Shown piece after piece: positions 47,512 to 55,990 of a DNA stretch of 64,000 bases. A program made the translations under genes and the position numbers. Under the pieces are notes generated by a model. The model was not told where the DNA came from and searched no databases. It saw nothing but the letters and a program-made list of their open reading frames with translations. The stretch is from the NCBI GenBank assembly GCA_963825175.1, contig CAWGSA010000001.1, forward strand, positions 620,001 through 684,000. The letters are read 5' to 3'. This DNA is from DATFTF01 sp963825175. Its GTDB lineage: Bacteria > Acidobacteriota > Thermoanaerobaculia > UBA5066 > Gp7-AA6. Each line of letters begins with the position of its first letter. Positions within the stretch are counted from its first letter, which is position 1.

Positions 47512-50385
47512 ATGATCGGCACTTCCCTCAAGCACTACCGGATTGTCGAAAAGATCGGCGAAGGCGGGATGGGCGTCGTCTATCGCGCGCTCGACTCTCA
47601 CCTCGATCGAACGGTCGCCATCAAGGTCCTCCGCCCGGAGGCGGTCGGCGATGCGGAACGCAAATGGCGATTCGTCCGCGAGGCCAAGGCGGCATCCGCG
47701 CTGAACCATCCGAATATCGTCACAATCCACGACATCGATTCGGACCAGGGCGTCGATTTCATGGTCATGGAGTACGTCGAAGGGACGCCGCTCGACCGGC
47801 TCATTCCCAGGGCCGGACTGCCGGTCCGGGAGGCGCTCGATTACGCCGAGCAGATCGCGTCGGCGCTCGGCGCGGCGCACGCCGCGGGCATCGTGCACCG
47901 CGACGTGAAGCCCGCCAACGTGATCGTCGGGCCCGCCGGCCGCGTCAAGGTCCTCGACTTCGGCCTGGCCAAGCTCGTGGAGCCGGGCATCGCCTCCGGG
48001 GAAGCGACCACGGACTCGACGGCCACGGCCGGCGCCGCCTATCAGCGCACACGGCAAGGGGTGATCCTCGGGACGATCGCCTACATGTCGCCGGAGCAGG
48101 CGGAAGGCAAGCCGGTCGACGCGCGCTCGGACGTCTTCTCCCTGGGCTCGGTCGTGTACGAGATGCTCGCCGGCCGCCGGCCCTTCGCGGGCGACTCGCA
48201 CCTGCTCACGCTGACGGCGATCCTCCGGGATTCGCCGCCGCGGCTCAGGTCGGTCCGCTCCGACATTCCCGAACCGGTCGAGGCGATCGTGCGGCGCTCC
48301 CTGGAAAAGCGTCCCGAGAACCGGTTTGGGTCGGGAAACGAGATGGGGAAGGCGCTGGTCTCCGCACGCGCCGTCGTTCCCGGGGCCGCCGACGGAACCG
48401 GGGCTCGGCGATCGCCGCTCGCAAAGGCCGCCCTGGCGACCGCCGTCCTCCTGCTGGCGGCCGCCGGGACGTCCTGGTTCCTGCGCGCGGCGAGGGTACG
48501 CCGGGCCCGCGAGGTGACCCTGCCCGAGATCTCCCGGCTCGTCGAGCAGCAGAAGTACGGCGCCGCTCTGAGGCTGGCCCGGGACGCGGAACGCTCCGTT
48601 CCCGCCGACGTCGCGCGCATGCGGCAGGAAGCATGGCAGGCCGTCTCGATTCGAACCGAGCCCGAAGGCGCCGACGTCTCGATGAAACCGTACCTCGACG
48701 TCCATGCCGACTGGATGCCGGTCGGCCGATCTCCGGTCGAGACGCGGATGCCTCTGGCGTATTACCGCTGGAGGATCGTGAAGGAGGGATTCGCCCCGAT
48801 TGAGATCGCGGCGCCCACGTTGTGGGCGCCGGTCCGGCTCGATCCGGCCGCCTCCGTGCCCCCCGGAATGGTCCACATTCCCGGCGGCAAGTTCGACGTC
48901 AGAAGCCTGTCGCCCGTGTCGATCGACGACTTCTGGATCGACCAGCACGAGGTGACAAACCGTGAGTTCAAGCAGTTCGTCGACGCCGGCGGCTACTCGA
49001 GGCGCGAGCTCTGGAAAACTCCGTTCTTCCGGTCGGGGCGGGAGCTCTCGTGGGAGGAGGCGCAGGCGCTCTTGCGCGACGCGACCGGCCGCCCCGGGCC
49101 CGCCTCGTGGGAGCTCGGCGGCTACCCGGAGGGACACGGGAACTACCCGGTCAGCGGCGTGAGCTGGTTCGAGGCCGCCGCCTACGCGGAGTTCGCGGGC
49201 AAGAGTCTTCCGACGATCTATCACTGGTACAAGGCCGCAGGCATCTCGAACTTCTCGGAGATCCTGCAGCTCTCCAACTTCGCCGGGAAAGGGCCGGCCC
49301 CGATCGGGACGTACGCGGGCCTCTCTCCCGACGGGGCCTACGACATGGCCGGGAACGTGAAGGAGTGGTGCTGGAACGAATCCGCCGGACGGCGGTTCAT
49401 TCTCGGCGGCGCGTGGACCGATCCCAGCTACACGTTTCTGGAGCCCGACGCCCAGGACCCCTTCGGGCGCGCGGCGGCCTACGGCTTTCGCTGTGCCCGC
49501 TATACGAAACCGCTTGCCGACGAGGCGCTGACGCGTCCGGTGGGCACGGTGGCCCGCGACTACAGCAAGGAGACACCCGTCCCCGACGACGTCTTTCGCG
49601 TCTACCGCAGTCTGTACGCCTACGACCGGACGCCTCTGGACCCGCGCGTCGAGAGCCGTGAGGACGCACCCTCCTGGCGCCGGGAGAAGGTCAGTTACCG
49701 CGCCGCCTACGGCAACGAGCGGGTGCCCGCCTTTCTCTTTCTGCCGAAAAACGCCCGCCCGCCCTACCAGACGGTCGTGTATTTCCCGAGCACGGTGGCG
49801 CGTCTGACGCCGTCGAGCGCGGACCTCGACCTGCGCTATCTCGATTTCGTCATCCGCGGCGGCCGCGCGGTTCTGCATCCCATCTACCAGGGGACGTACG
49901 AGCGCCGCCGAGGCCCGCTCGACCAGGGGCCGAACGACCGGCGTGACATGGTCATCCAGTGGTCGAAGGACCTGGGCAGATCGATCGACTACCTGGAAAC
50001 CCGGCCGGACGTCGACAAGACCAGGCTCGCCTACTTCGGGGTCAGCCTCGGCGCGATCGACGGCATCAACCTGCTCGGCGTGGAAGACCGCTTTCGGGCA
50101 GCCGTGCTTCTGTCGGGGGGGTTTCGGTTCAACCGGACGCCGCCGGAAGTCGAGCCGATCAATTTCGCGCCGCGCATCAAGCTGCCCGTCCTTCTGATCA
50201 CCGGACGCTACGACTTCGCGCATCCGTACGAGACGGCGCAGCTCCCGCTCTTCCGCCTCCTGGGAACCCCGGAGAAGGACAAGCGCCACGTCGTCTTCGA
50301 GGGCGGACACATTCCGCCGAAGATCCAGCCGATCATCAAGGAAATCCTCGACTGGTTCGATCGGTATCTGGGGCCGGTGACCTGA
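47512..50385 (+). CDS. Ser/Thr kinase fused to a formylglycine-generating-enzyme-like domain and an alpha/beta hydrolase
   Basis: 957 residues. Protein kinase (1-270): GEGGMGVV loop, VAIKVLR Lys, HRDVKPANV, DFGLA, APE-like MSPEQAEG. A membrane helix about 304-322 places the rest outside. A PEGA-like segment (SIRTEPEGADVSMKPY) precedes an FGE/sulfatase-modifying-type fold (about 450-670; DFWIDQHEVTNREFKQFVDA, GVSWFEAAAYAEFAGKSLPT, GAYDMAGNVKEWC). Last ~270 residues: hydrolase with GVSLGA nucleophile (Ser near 845) and His in EGGHIPP. Signals from an extracellular sensing or catalytic part may control the kinase. Known in Acidobacteria and Planctomycetes. Confidence 0.9.
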   Translation: MIGTSLKHYRIVEKIGEGGMGVVYRALDSHLDRTVAIKVLRPEAVGDAERKWRFVREAKAASALNHPNIVTIHDIDSDQGVDFMVMEYVEGTPLDRLIPRAGLPVREALDYAEQIASALGAAHAAGIVHRDVKPANVIVGPAGRVKVLDFGLAKLVEPGIASGEATTDSTATAGAAYQRTRQGVILGTIAYMSPEQAEGKPVDARSDVFSLGSVVYEMLAGRRPFAGDSHLLTLTAILRDSPPRLRSVRSDIPEPVEAIVRRSLEKRPENRFGSGNEMGKALVSARAVVPGAADGTGARRSPLAKAALATAVLLLAAAGTSWFLRAARVRRAREVTLPEISRLVEQQKYGAALRLARDAERSVPADVARMRQEAWQAVSIRTEPEGADVSMKPYLDVHADWMPVGRSPVETRMPLAYYRWRIVKEGFAPIEIAAPTLWAPVRLDPAASVPPGMVHIPGGKFDVRSLSPVSIDDFWIDQHEVTNREFKQFVDAGGYSRRELWKTPFFRSGRELSWEEAQALLRDATGRPGPASWELGGYPEGHGNYPVSGVSWFEAAAYAEFAGKSLPTIYHWYKAAGISNFSEILQLSNFAGKGPAPIGTYAGLSPDGAYDMAGNVKEWCWNESAGRRFILGGAWTDPSYTFLEPDAQDPFGRAAAYGFRCARYTKPLADEALTRPVGTVARDYSKETPVPDDVFRVYRSLYAYDRTPLDPRVESREDAPSWRREKVSYRAAYGNERVPAFLFLPKNARPPYQTVVYFPSTVARLTPSSADLDLRYLDFVIRGGRAVLHPIYQGTYERRRGPLDQGPNDRRDMVIQWSKDLGRSIDYLETRPDVDKTRLAYFGVSLGAIDGINLLGVEDRFRAAVLLSGGFRFNRTPPEVEPINFAPRIKLPVLLITGRYDFAHPYETAQLPLFRLLGTPEKDKRHVVFEGGHIPPKIQPIIKEILDWFDRYLGPVT

Positions 50386-50521
50386 CCGGCTCTCTCTGGC
50401 CCGCGGAGTTCCTCGAACCACGCCTGGCCGCCGTCGGGCGCGGGAGCGGCCCTTTCGAACGGCCGATTCGTCCGAGGGCGAGTCCCCTTTCCGGTCCCTT
50501 GCCGCCGCGGCGGCGGGCTCC

Positions 50522-51343
50522 TCAGTGGGAGCGCCCCGATGAGCGCCCGGACCGGCCCCGTGCTTTCAGCATGGGATTGTCGACCTTCGTGTAGCCGGCG
50601 GGAATTTCCCACGCCGAGGCCGGGATGGGGCCGCGCCGGACCTCGGTAACCTCGCTCACCGTCGTGGTCGAGTGCCCCATGACGTTGATGGCCGTCGTCG
50701 TCGCCAAAGGGATGCCCCGCATGCCCTTGAACTTCTCCTGCATGGCCGCCATGTTCTTCGCCATCGGACCCATCGCGGCCATCAGGCTCTTCATGCTCTC
50801 GGCGTACGTCTTGTACATGTCCCAGGCCTGGACCGGGAACTGCAGCTCGTTGGTGAGGCACTCTTCGGTCTTGGACATTTCGCCGAAGGTGATCTTCCAG
50901 TTCTCGCACGTGTAGCCCGCGATCCTGCGGGTGGTGCCCGTCTTCTGCACGTCCAACGTGAACATCGCGCTCATGGCGTCCATTTTCTTCCGGTCCTCGG
51001 CCGAAAGGCTCTTCATCTGCTCCTGGGCCCGCTTCATCTCCGGACTGTTCAACTGCTCCTTCACTCGGGCCGTCATGGCATCCATGTCCTGCTTCGTGAT
51101 GACGTAATAGGTTCTCGTCTTCGAATCCAGGATCGTCATGTGGGCGGTCTGAAAGTCCAGGATGGACTCCTTGCCATCGCCCTGCGACATCCGGACGTGA
51201 TCGCGGGAGAGGTAGCTGCTCCTCGGCTCCGCCGGCCTCCCGTCGATCGTGACTTTCGAAATGATCGTCAGGTCCTGGGCCGCCGCGGGCACCACGGCGG
51301 CAAACACCAGTGCGGCAAAAGAACGCAACACGTATCGCATCAT
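50522..51343 (-). CDS. DUF4412-type secreted protein
   Basis: 273 residues. The first of two ATG codons begins a signal peptide (VLRSFAALVFAAVVPAAAQ). The body matches proteins annotated DUF4412 or similar: LTIISKVTIDGRPAEPRS, ILDFQTAHMTILDSKTRTYY, then a helix rich in Met/Lys/Gln and GYTCENWKITFGEMSKTEEC with two Cys, and the ending PIPASAWEIPAGYTKVD. Function unknown; periplasmic. Convergent with the kinase fusion. Confidence 0.8.
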   Translation of the reverse strand: MMRYVLRSFAALVFAAVVPAAAQDLTIISKVTIDGRPAEPRSSYLSRDHVRMSQGDGKESILDFQTAHMTILDSKTRTYYVITKQDMDAMTARVKEQLNSPEMKRAQEQMKSLSAEDRKKMDAMSAMFTLDVQKTGTTRRIAGYTCENWKITFGEMSKTEECLTNELQFPVQAWDMYKTYAESMKSLMAAMGPMAKNMAAMQEKFKGMRGIPLATTTAINVMGHSTTTVSEVTEVRRGPIPASAWEIPAGYTKVDNPMLKARGRSGRSSGRSH

Positions 51344-51519
51344 TCCCTCTCGTCGGTGCGGACCCTGTTGGAGGGTGGACAATTCGCCGGTGATTCCTCT
51401 GTCACACGCCTGCCGCGAGAGACTATACCCTCGGGCAGGAGAGTCGTCCGGCGCGGTCGCAGACCCGGGGCGGCCGCCGCGTGCGGGTGTATAAAACACA
51501 CGGGATTCAGGGCTTCATC

Positions 51520-52314
51520 GTGAAACAGCGCGTGTGCGCAGCATTACTCCTGCTCGCCTGCCAGGCCGGTGGCGGCACAATTCAAGCGGAATCTGTGGCC
51601 GTGCTCTATCCGGAGGGGCTTGTGCGCGGCTTTCTCTTGCTCAAATCGCTCGACGGCGTCGTCATTGCCAACGGCGATCTCAGCCAGGCTCTGCGGGGCA
51701 CCCGCGTGACGAGCCGCCTCGTGTTTCACTTCAAGGACGGGTCGCTCCAGGACGAGACCGCTGTTTTTTCGCAGGTTGGGCGGTTTCGGCTCCTGAGCGA
51801 CCATCTCGTGCAGCGCGGTCCGAGCTTTCCGAATCCGATGGAGATCTGGGTCGACGCGACAAGCGGCCAGGTACGGGTGCAGCACCGAGAGGACGGCAAG
51901 GAGAAGACAATCGAAGAGCGGATGGATCTGCCTTCCGATCTGGCCAACGGAATGGTCTTGACGCTCATGAAGAACATCGCCTCCGGTGCCGTTCCGACGA
52001 TCGTGTCGATGCTGGTCGCCACGCCCAAGCCTCGGCTCTTAAAGCTCGTGATCACGCGGGGGTCCGCCGAGCGGTTTACCGTCGGCCGCGCGACGTACGG
52101 CGCGACCCGATTCAACATCAAGATCGAGATCGGCGGAGTCGCCGGTTTGGTTGCGCCGCTCGTGGGCAAGCAACCGAAGGACACGGCGGTCTGGATTCTT
52201 GGCGGGGACGCTCCCGGCTTCGTGAAGTCGGAGGGTCCGTTCTACCAGGGCGGGCCCGTCTGGCGCATCGAGCTCGCGGCCCCGGACTACCCGCGGACAG
52301 TGGCCAGGCCCTGA
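51520..52314 (+). CDS. Secreted protein of unknown function
   Basis: 264 residues if translation starts at the GTG in VKQRVCAALLLLACQAGG, which opens a signal peptide; an earlier GTG at 51481 is in frame but overlaps a TATAAAA-like -10 near 51490. The lipid-attachment site LLAC could make it a lipoprotein. The mature part is beta-rich (VFHFKDGSLQDETAVFSQVG; MEIWVDATSGQVRVQ), like a domain that reads DUF-type 'phospholipid or polymer binding', but I do not recognise it. No catalytic motif. Confidence 0.7.
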   Translation: MKQRVCAALLLLACQAGGGTIQAESVAVLYPEGLVRGFLLLKSLDGVVIANGDLSQALRGTRVTSRLVFHFKDGSLQDETAVFSQVGRFRLLSDHLVQRGPSFPNPMEIWVDATSGQVRVQHREDGKEKTIEERMDLPSDLANGMVLTLMKNIASGAVPTIVSMLVATPKPRLLKLVITRGSAERFTVGRATYGATRFNIKIEIGGVAGLVAPLVGKQPKDTAVWILGGDAPGFVKSEGPFYQGGPVWRIELAAPDYPRTVARP

Positions 52315-52419
52315 GACGCTCGACACCGACGGAGCAGGTTCCTGACCCCGACCGGTCCCGCGCCGAGTTGAGCGGGGAGTCCAATCGACCATTGATCGGT
52401 CGGGCATCCTAGATTCATC

Positions 52420-52460
52420 GGAACCAGGTATTGGACGACGCCCATTCTGGCGTCCATGCT
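52420..52460 (+). promoter_or_regulatory. Shared-box promoter, copy 6
   Basis: GGAACCAGGTA, TTGGAC, 18 bases, CATGCT. The following GTCTTTGGTC resembles the GTTTGTGGTCC after copy 8 and the CTGGTTTGG after copy 1. The hexamer ends 96 bases before the glycine-zipper gene. Confidence 0.65.
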
Positions 52461-52556
52461 GTCTTTGGTCGAGCCGGGCGGCATACCTCGACAAGAGCCC
52501 GCACGGCGTCTTCTGTGATTGCAGAAGCGGTGGTCATAGACAGAAGGAGGTTCATC

Positions 52557-52991
52557 ATGGTGGAAGAGAAAGATCAACTGACGGGGAAGCCGGGTTCTCA
52601 TCCGGTGAGCACCGGAGTGGGAGCCGCCGGCGGCGCGGCTGGCGGCGCGGTTGTTGGCGCGGCAGTGGGTGGTCCCGTGGGAGCAGCCGTGGGGGCTGCC
52701 GTGGGAGGTGTGGCTGGAGCCGCGACGGGTCACAAGATCGGTGAAGCGGTCAAACCGACAGGACAACCGGGTACTCATCCGGTTGTGACCGGAGTGGGAA
52801 CCGCTGGCGGAGCGGCGACAGGCGCAGTCGTTGGCGCGGCCCTTGGTGGTCCCGTCGGCGCCGTTGCGGGTGCCGCCGTAGGCGGTGTGGCCGGAGCTGC
52901 GGCTGGACACAAGGCCGGAGAAGCCGCCAACCCGACGCCGGAGATCCAGGAATCGTCCCCTCTCGGGCGGAAATCCCAACTCGGTCTGTGA
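52557..52991 (+). CDS. Tandem glycine-zipper protein
   Basis: 144 residues after AGAAGGAGG. Two direct repeats of about 59 residues: each begins GxPGxHPVxTGVG, continues in Gly/Ala-rich zipper AVGGPVGAAVGAAVGGVAGAA and ends GHKxGEAxxPT. The repeats are also similar in DNA, so this is a recent internal duplication. Two hydrophobic hairpins suggest membrane insertion, but there is no cleavable signal. Similar proteins are stress-induced. Shared-box promoter upstream. Confidence 0.82.
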   Translation: MVEEKDQLTGKPGSHPVSTGVGAAGGAAGGAVVGAAVGGPVGAAVGAAVGGVAGAATGHKIGEAVKPTGQPGTHPVVTGVGTAGGAATGAVVGAALGGPVGAVAGAAVGGVAGAAAGHKAGEAANPTPEIQESSPLGRKSQLGL

Positions 52992-53118
52992 AGCAGCGTG
53001 CGTAAAGCGGTCTCAAACGCGAGTCAGACAAGGTGAAGCACTCTTGGGGTCGGTCATCCCTGCGGTTGGCCGACCCCGAGAGCTTCCCCACAGTCTCCGA
53101 AAGAAAGCAGGACCACTC

Positions 53119-53322
53119 ATGAGCAGCCAACCTCTCCATGCGAGAGCGGGTCGAACCCTTCGCCACTGGACCATCAATAGCGGGGAGTTTGTCGGGGGGT
53201 CCCAACAGCCGGCGCCCGTTTTGCCCTATTCGGAACGGGCTGACGGCGGACAGTCTCAACGCATCGCGTCCAAGCTCACCCAGGTGAAATCCGAGCTCGG
53301 GCACCCTCCCGTTGAAGGCTAG
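53119..53322 (+). CDS. Small protein, TLRHWT family
   Basis: 67 residues with AGGA before ATG. MSSQPLHARAGRTLRHWTIN, then GGSQQPAPVL, resembles the protein at 42.05 kb in its first ~35 residues and differs afterwards. Hydrophilic and not secreted. 127 bases after the glycine-zipper gene, so probably in the same shared-box transcript. Family and role unknown. Confidence 0.6.
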   Translation: MSSQPLHARAGRTLRHWTINSGEFVGGSQQPAPVLPYSERADGGQSQRIASKLTQVKSELGHPPVEG

Positions 53323-53500
53323 TCTCCACGAATCTGTCGCGGCCGCTCTTGGATGGCATACGGAGGCCGCTGTCTCCTTGAGGCTATTGGCGTCGCGTTC
53401 CTTCACAGTCCAGACACAATATATAAATTGTTTGCGAATCCTGCAAGGCGCGACGCGCAGCCGTGATACAATGACTCTTGTTCTAGGCTCTCTCGACCTC

Positions 53501-53518
53501 TGGCACGTCGGCCTGCCA
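53501..53518 (+). promoter_or_regulatory. TGGCA-N8-TGCCA element, copy 1
   Basis: An inverted repeat flanked by CTC on both sides and followed by TCTCCGAA, 82 bases before the start of the 74-residue protein gene. The same element with a different N8 loop precedes its paralogue at almost the same distance. A -10-like TACAAT lies 35 bases upstream, so the element would fall near the 5' end of the transcript: either an RNA hairpin or a protein site. Confidence 0.5.
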
Positions 53519-53582
53519 CTCTCCGAAAGTTGAACAAAGGACAGATTCCGGGACCTTGAATCAGGCCCGAAATGAAAGACCT

Positions 53583-53807
53583 ATGAAAAGACCTCTCACA
53601 TTCAGCCAGGCCGAGTCCGAGGCTCGATGGCGGTGGGGCGGAATGTTCGAACGCGCCTTTGCCCGCTACAAGAGCACCGAGCGCAAGCCGTTCCAGGTGG
53701 GCACGAAGCTCTTCGGAAAGATCAAGGTCCGAGGTCAGGGCACTTCCTGGGAAGGCGCCTTCGGCAACGCCGACAGGGAAACTAACCTCCACAGAGCTCA
53801 AAAGTAG
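53583..53807 (+). CDS. Small basic protein, WRWGG/GTSWEGAFGNAD family, copy 1
   Basis: 74 residues. MKRPLTFSQAESEARWRWGG, KPFQVGTKLFGKIKVRG, and GTSWEGAFGNADRETNL are shared with the paralogue at 58.4 kb (about 70 percent identity by eye). The composition is beta-prone in the middle with conserved aromatic and Gly residues; no signal peptide, Cys or catalytic motif. Cytosolic, basic; a nucleic-acid-binding role is possible but not shown. Not recognised. Confidence 0.7.
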   Translation: MKRPLTFSQAESEARWRWGGMFERAFARYKSTERKPFQVGTKLFGKIKVRGQGTSWEGAFGNADRETNLHRAQK

Positions 53808-53929
53808 TCCCCCGCCTTTTCCTTGAGCCCCGTACGCCGGGATCGTTCGACGCACGGGATTCGTTGAGCCGGAACCGGCCGCCGAACGTGTTTCGAAGTA
53901 TCGTTCGCGGTCAGGAGGCTCGATCCCCC

Positions 53930-55912
53930 ATGTTGAAACGCTTCTTTCAGGGATCCCTGGGCGCAGCCGTGGTGGTTCTCACACTGGCGGCGCCGGTCCG
54001 CCTCGCCGCTCAACTGCCGCCGGTCATTCCCCGCGACGTGCTCTTCGGGAATCCCGAGAGGAGCCAGCCCCGCCTCTCGCCTGACGGCCAGCGCCTGGCC
54101 TGGCTCGCACCCGACAAGAAGAACGTCCTTCAGGTGTGGGTCAAGACCGTCGGCAAGGACGACGACAAGGTCGTGACGGCCGACAAGAAACGCGGTATCC
54201 GCCGGTTCTTCTGGGCCCAGAACAACAAGACGTTGCTGTACCTCCAGGACAACGACGGGGACGAGAACGACCACGTGTACGGGGTCGACCTGGCCTCCGG
54301 CAACGTTCGCGACTACACGCCGTTCCAGGGCGTGCGGGCGGGCGTGGACGACGTCAACCCTGACTTTCCCGACCAGGTTCTGCTGGAGATGAATCTGCGC
54401 AGCCGGGAGGTAATGGACGTCCACCGCCTCGATCTGGCCAGCGGTGCCCTCACGCTCGACACGGAGAATCCCGGAGATGTCGCCGGCTGGGCCATCGATT
54501 CCAGGATGCAGGTGCGGGCGGCGCAGATCGCGACGCCCGACGGCGGGACCGAGATTCGCGTCCGCGATGACGCCAGGGCGCCGTGGAAGACCCTCTTGAA
54601 GGTCGGGCCGGAAGAGATCCTGGAGTTCGAAGACTTCGCCGCCGACGGAAAGTCCGCGTACCTCAAGAGCTCGATCGGGAGCGACACGGCCCGCCTCGTG
54701 GCCCGTGATCTCGCCACTGGATCGGAGAAGGTTCTGGCCGCATCGCCGGAGGTGGACGCCGGCGACGTCGTGATCCAACCCCGGACGCACTTGGTCCAAG
54801 CGGTGTCGTTCGAGCCGGGGCGATCCACGTGGAAGATCCTGGATCCCTCGGTTCAGGCCGATTTCGACGCGATCGGGAAACTCCACGCAGGAGATTTCGC
54901 GATCGTCAACCGCACCGCGGCCGATGACGGATGGCTCGTGGCGTTCACGTCCGATCGCGGGCCCGTCGCCTGGTACAAATGGGACCGGGCGGCCAGGAAG
55001 GGTTCCCTTCTCTTCACCGCGCAGCCGAAGCTGGAAGGCCTGCCCCTGGCGGCGATGACGCCGGTCGCCATCAAGTCGCGCGACGGATTGACCTTGAACT
55101 CCTACCTGACGCTCCCCGTCGGCGTCGTGGCGAAGAATCTTCCGATGATTCTCTTCGTTCACGGCGGACCATGGAGTCGCGACACCTGGGGATACAACTC
55201 GTACGCCCAGTGGCTGGCCAACCGCGGATACGCGGTTCTCCAGGTGAACTACCGGGCGTCGACGGGCTACGGCAAGAAATTCTTGAACGCCGGGAATCGC
55301 CAGTGGGGCTTGAAGATGCACGACGACCTGATCGACGCCGCGAAGTGGGCGGTCGGCAAGGGTTACGCCGATCCGAAGAAGATCGCCGTCTTTGGCGGCT
55401 CCTACGGCGGTTATGCCGCGCTGGCCGCGGCGACCATGACGCCCGACTTCTTCGCCTGCAACGTGGATATCGTCGGCCCCTCGAACTTGAAGACGCTCAT
55501 CGGCTCGATCCCGCCGTACTGGAAGCCGATCCGTTCGATGTTCGACGTGCGCATGGGCAACGTCGACGACCCGAAGGACGCCGACCTCATCCGCAACGCT
55601 TCGCCGCTCTTCCGGGCCGACAAGATCACCAGGCCTCTCCTGATCGGGCAGGGCGCCAACGACCCGCGGGTCAACGTAAAGGAATCCGAGCAGATCGTGG
55701 AGGCCATCGAGAAGCACAAGGGCAACGTGACCTACGTCCTCTACTCCGACGAGGGGCACGGATTCGCGCGCCCCGAGAACCGCATCGACTTCAACGCGCG
55801 CGCCGAGAAGTTCCTCGGGCAGTGCCTGGGCGGCCGCTCCGAGCCGATGGACGGGGACCGGATCGCCGGCTCGACGGCGGTGGTGAAGGTGGTGGGTGTC
55901 GCCGGGAAGTAG
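53930..55912 (+). CDS. S9 family peptidase (prolyl oligopeptidase/acylaminoacyl peptidase type), secreted
   Basis: 660 residues; start taken at the ATG that opens a signal peptide (MLKRFFQGSLGAAVVVLTLA). Residues about 30-390 form the beta-propeller (RSQPRLSPDGQRLAWLAPD). The catalytic domain has Ser491 in GGSYGGYAALAAATM, Asp in GANDPRVN, and His in DEGHGFARPEN. It would release N-terminal dipeptides or acylated residues from short peptides in the periplasm. Peptidases of this type are abundant in Acidobacteriota. Confidence 0.92.
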   Translation: MLKRFFQGSLGAAVVVLTLAAPVRLAAQLPPVIPRDVLFGNPERSQPRLSPDGQRLAWLAPDKKNVLQVWVKTVGKDDDKVVTADKKRGIRRFFWAQNNKTLLYLQDNDGDENDHVYGVDLASGNVRDYTPFQGVRAGVDDVNPDFPDQVLLEMNLRSREVMDVHRLDLASGALTLDTENPGDVAGWAIDSRMQVRAAQIATPDGGTEIRVRDDARAPWKTLLKVGPEEILEFEDFAADGKSAYLKSSIGSDTARLVARDLATGSEKVLAASPEVDAGDVVIQPRTHLVQAVSFEPGRSTWKILDPSVQADFDAIGKLHAGDFAIVNRTAADDGWLVAFTSDRGPVAWYKWDRAARKGSLLFTAQPKLEGLPLAAMTPVAIKSRDGLTLNSYLTLPVGVVAKNLPMILFVHGGPWSRDTWGYNSYAQWLANRGYAVLQVNYRASTGYGKKFLNAGNRQWGLKMHDDLIDAAKWAVGKGYADPKKIAVFGGSYGGYAALAAATMTPDFFACNVDIVGPSNLKTLIGSIPPYWKPIRSMFDVRMGNVDDPKDADLIRNASPLFRADKITRPLLIGQGANDPRVNVKESEQIVEAIEKHKGNVTYVLYSDEGHGFARPENRIDFNARAEKFLGQCLGGRSEPMDGDRIAGSTAVVKVVGVAGK

Positions 55913-55990
55913 CCGGCCGGAGGAAAGGCGCCGGTCGTCGCACCGAGGGGCGGACACACAATTTAGATATTGTTAGGCCCGTACCGCACC

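Noticed and set aside
47338..50421. Upstream extension of the HEAT/ankyrin frame to 1697 residues
   Set aside because: The extra ~1000 residues lie antisense to the kinase fusion and lack conserved sequence; the ATG at 47337 opens a clean signal peptide.
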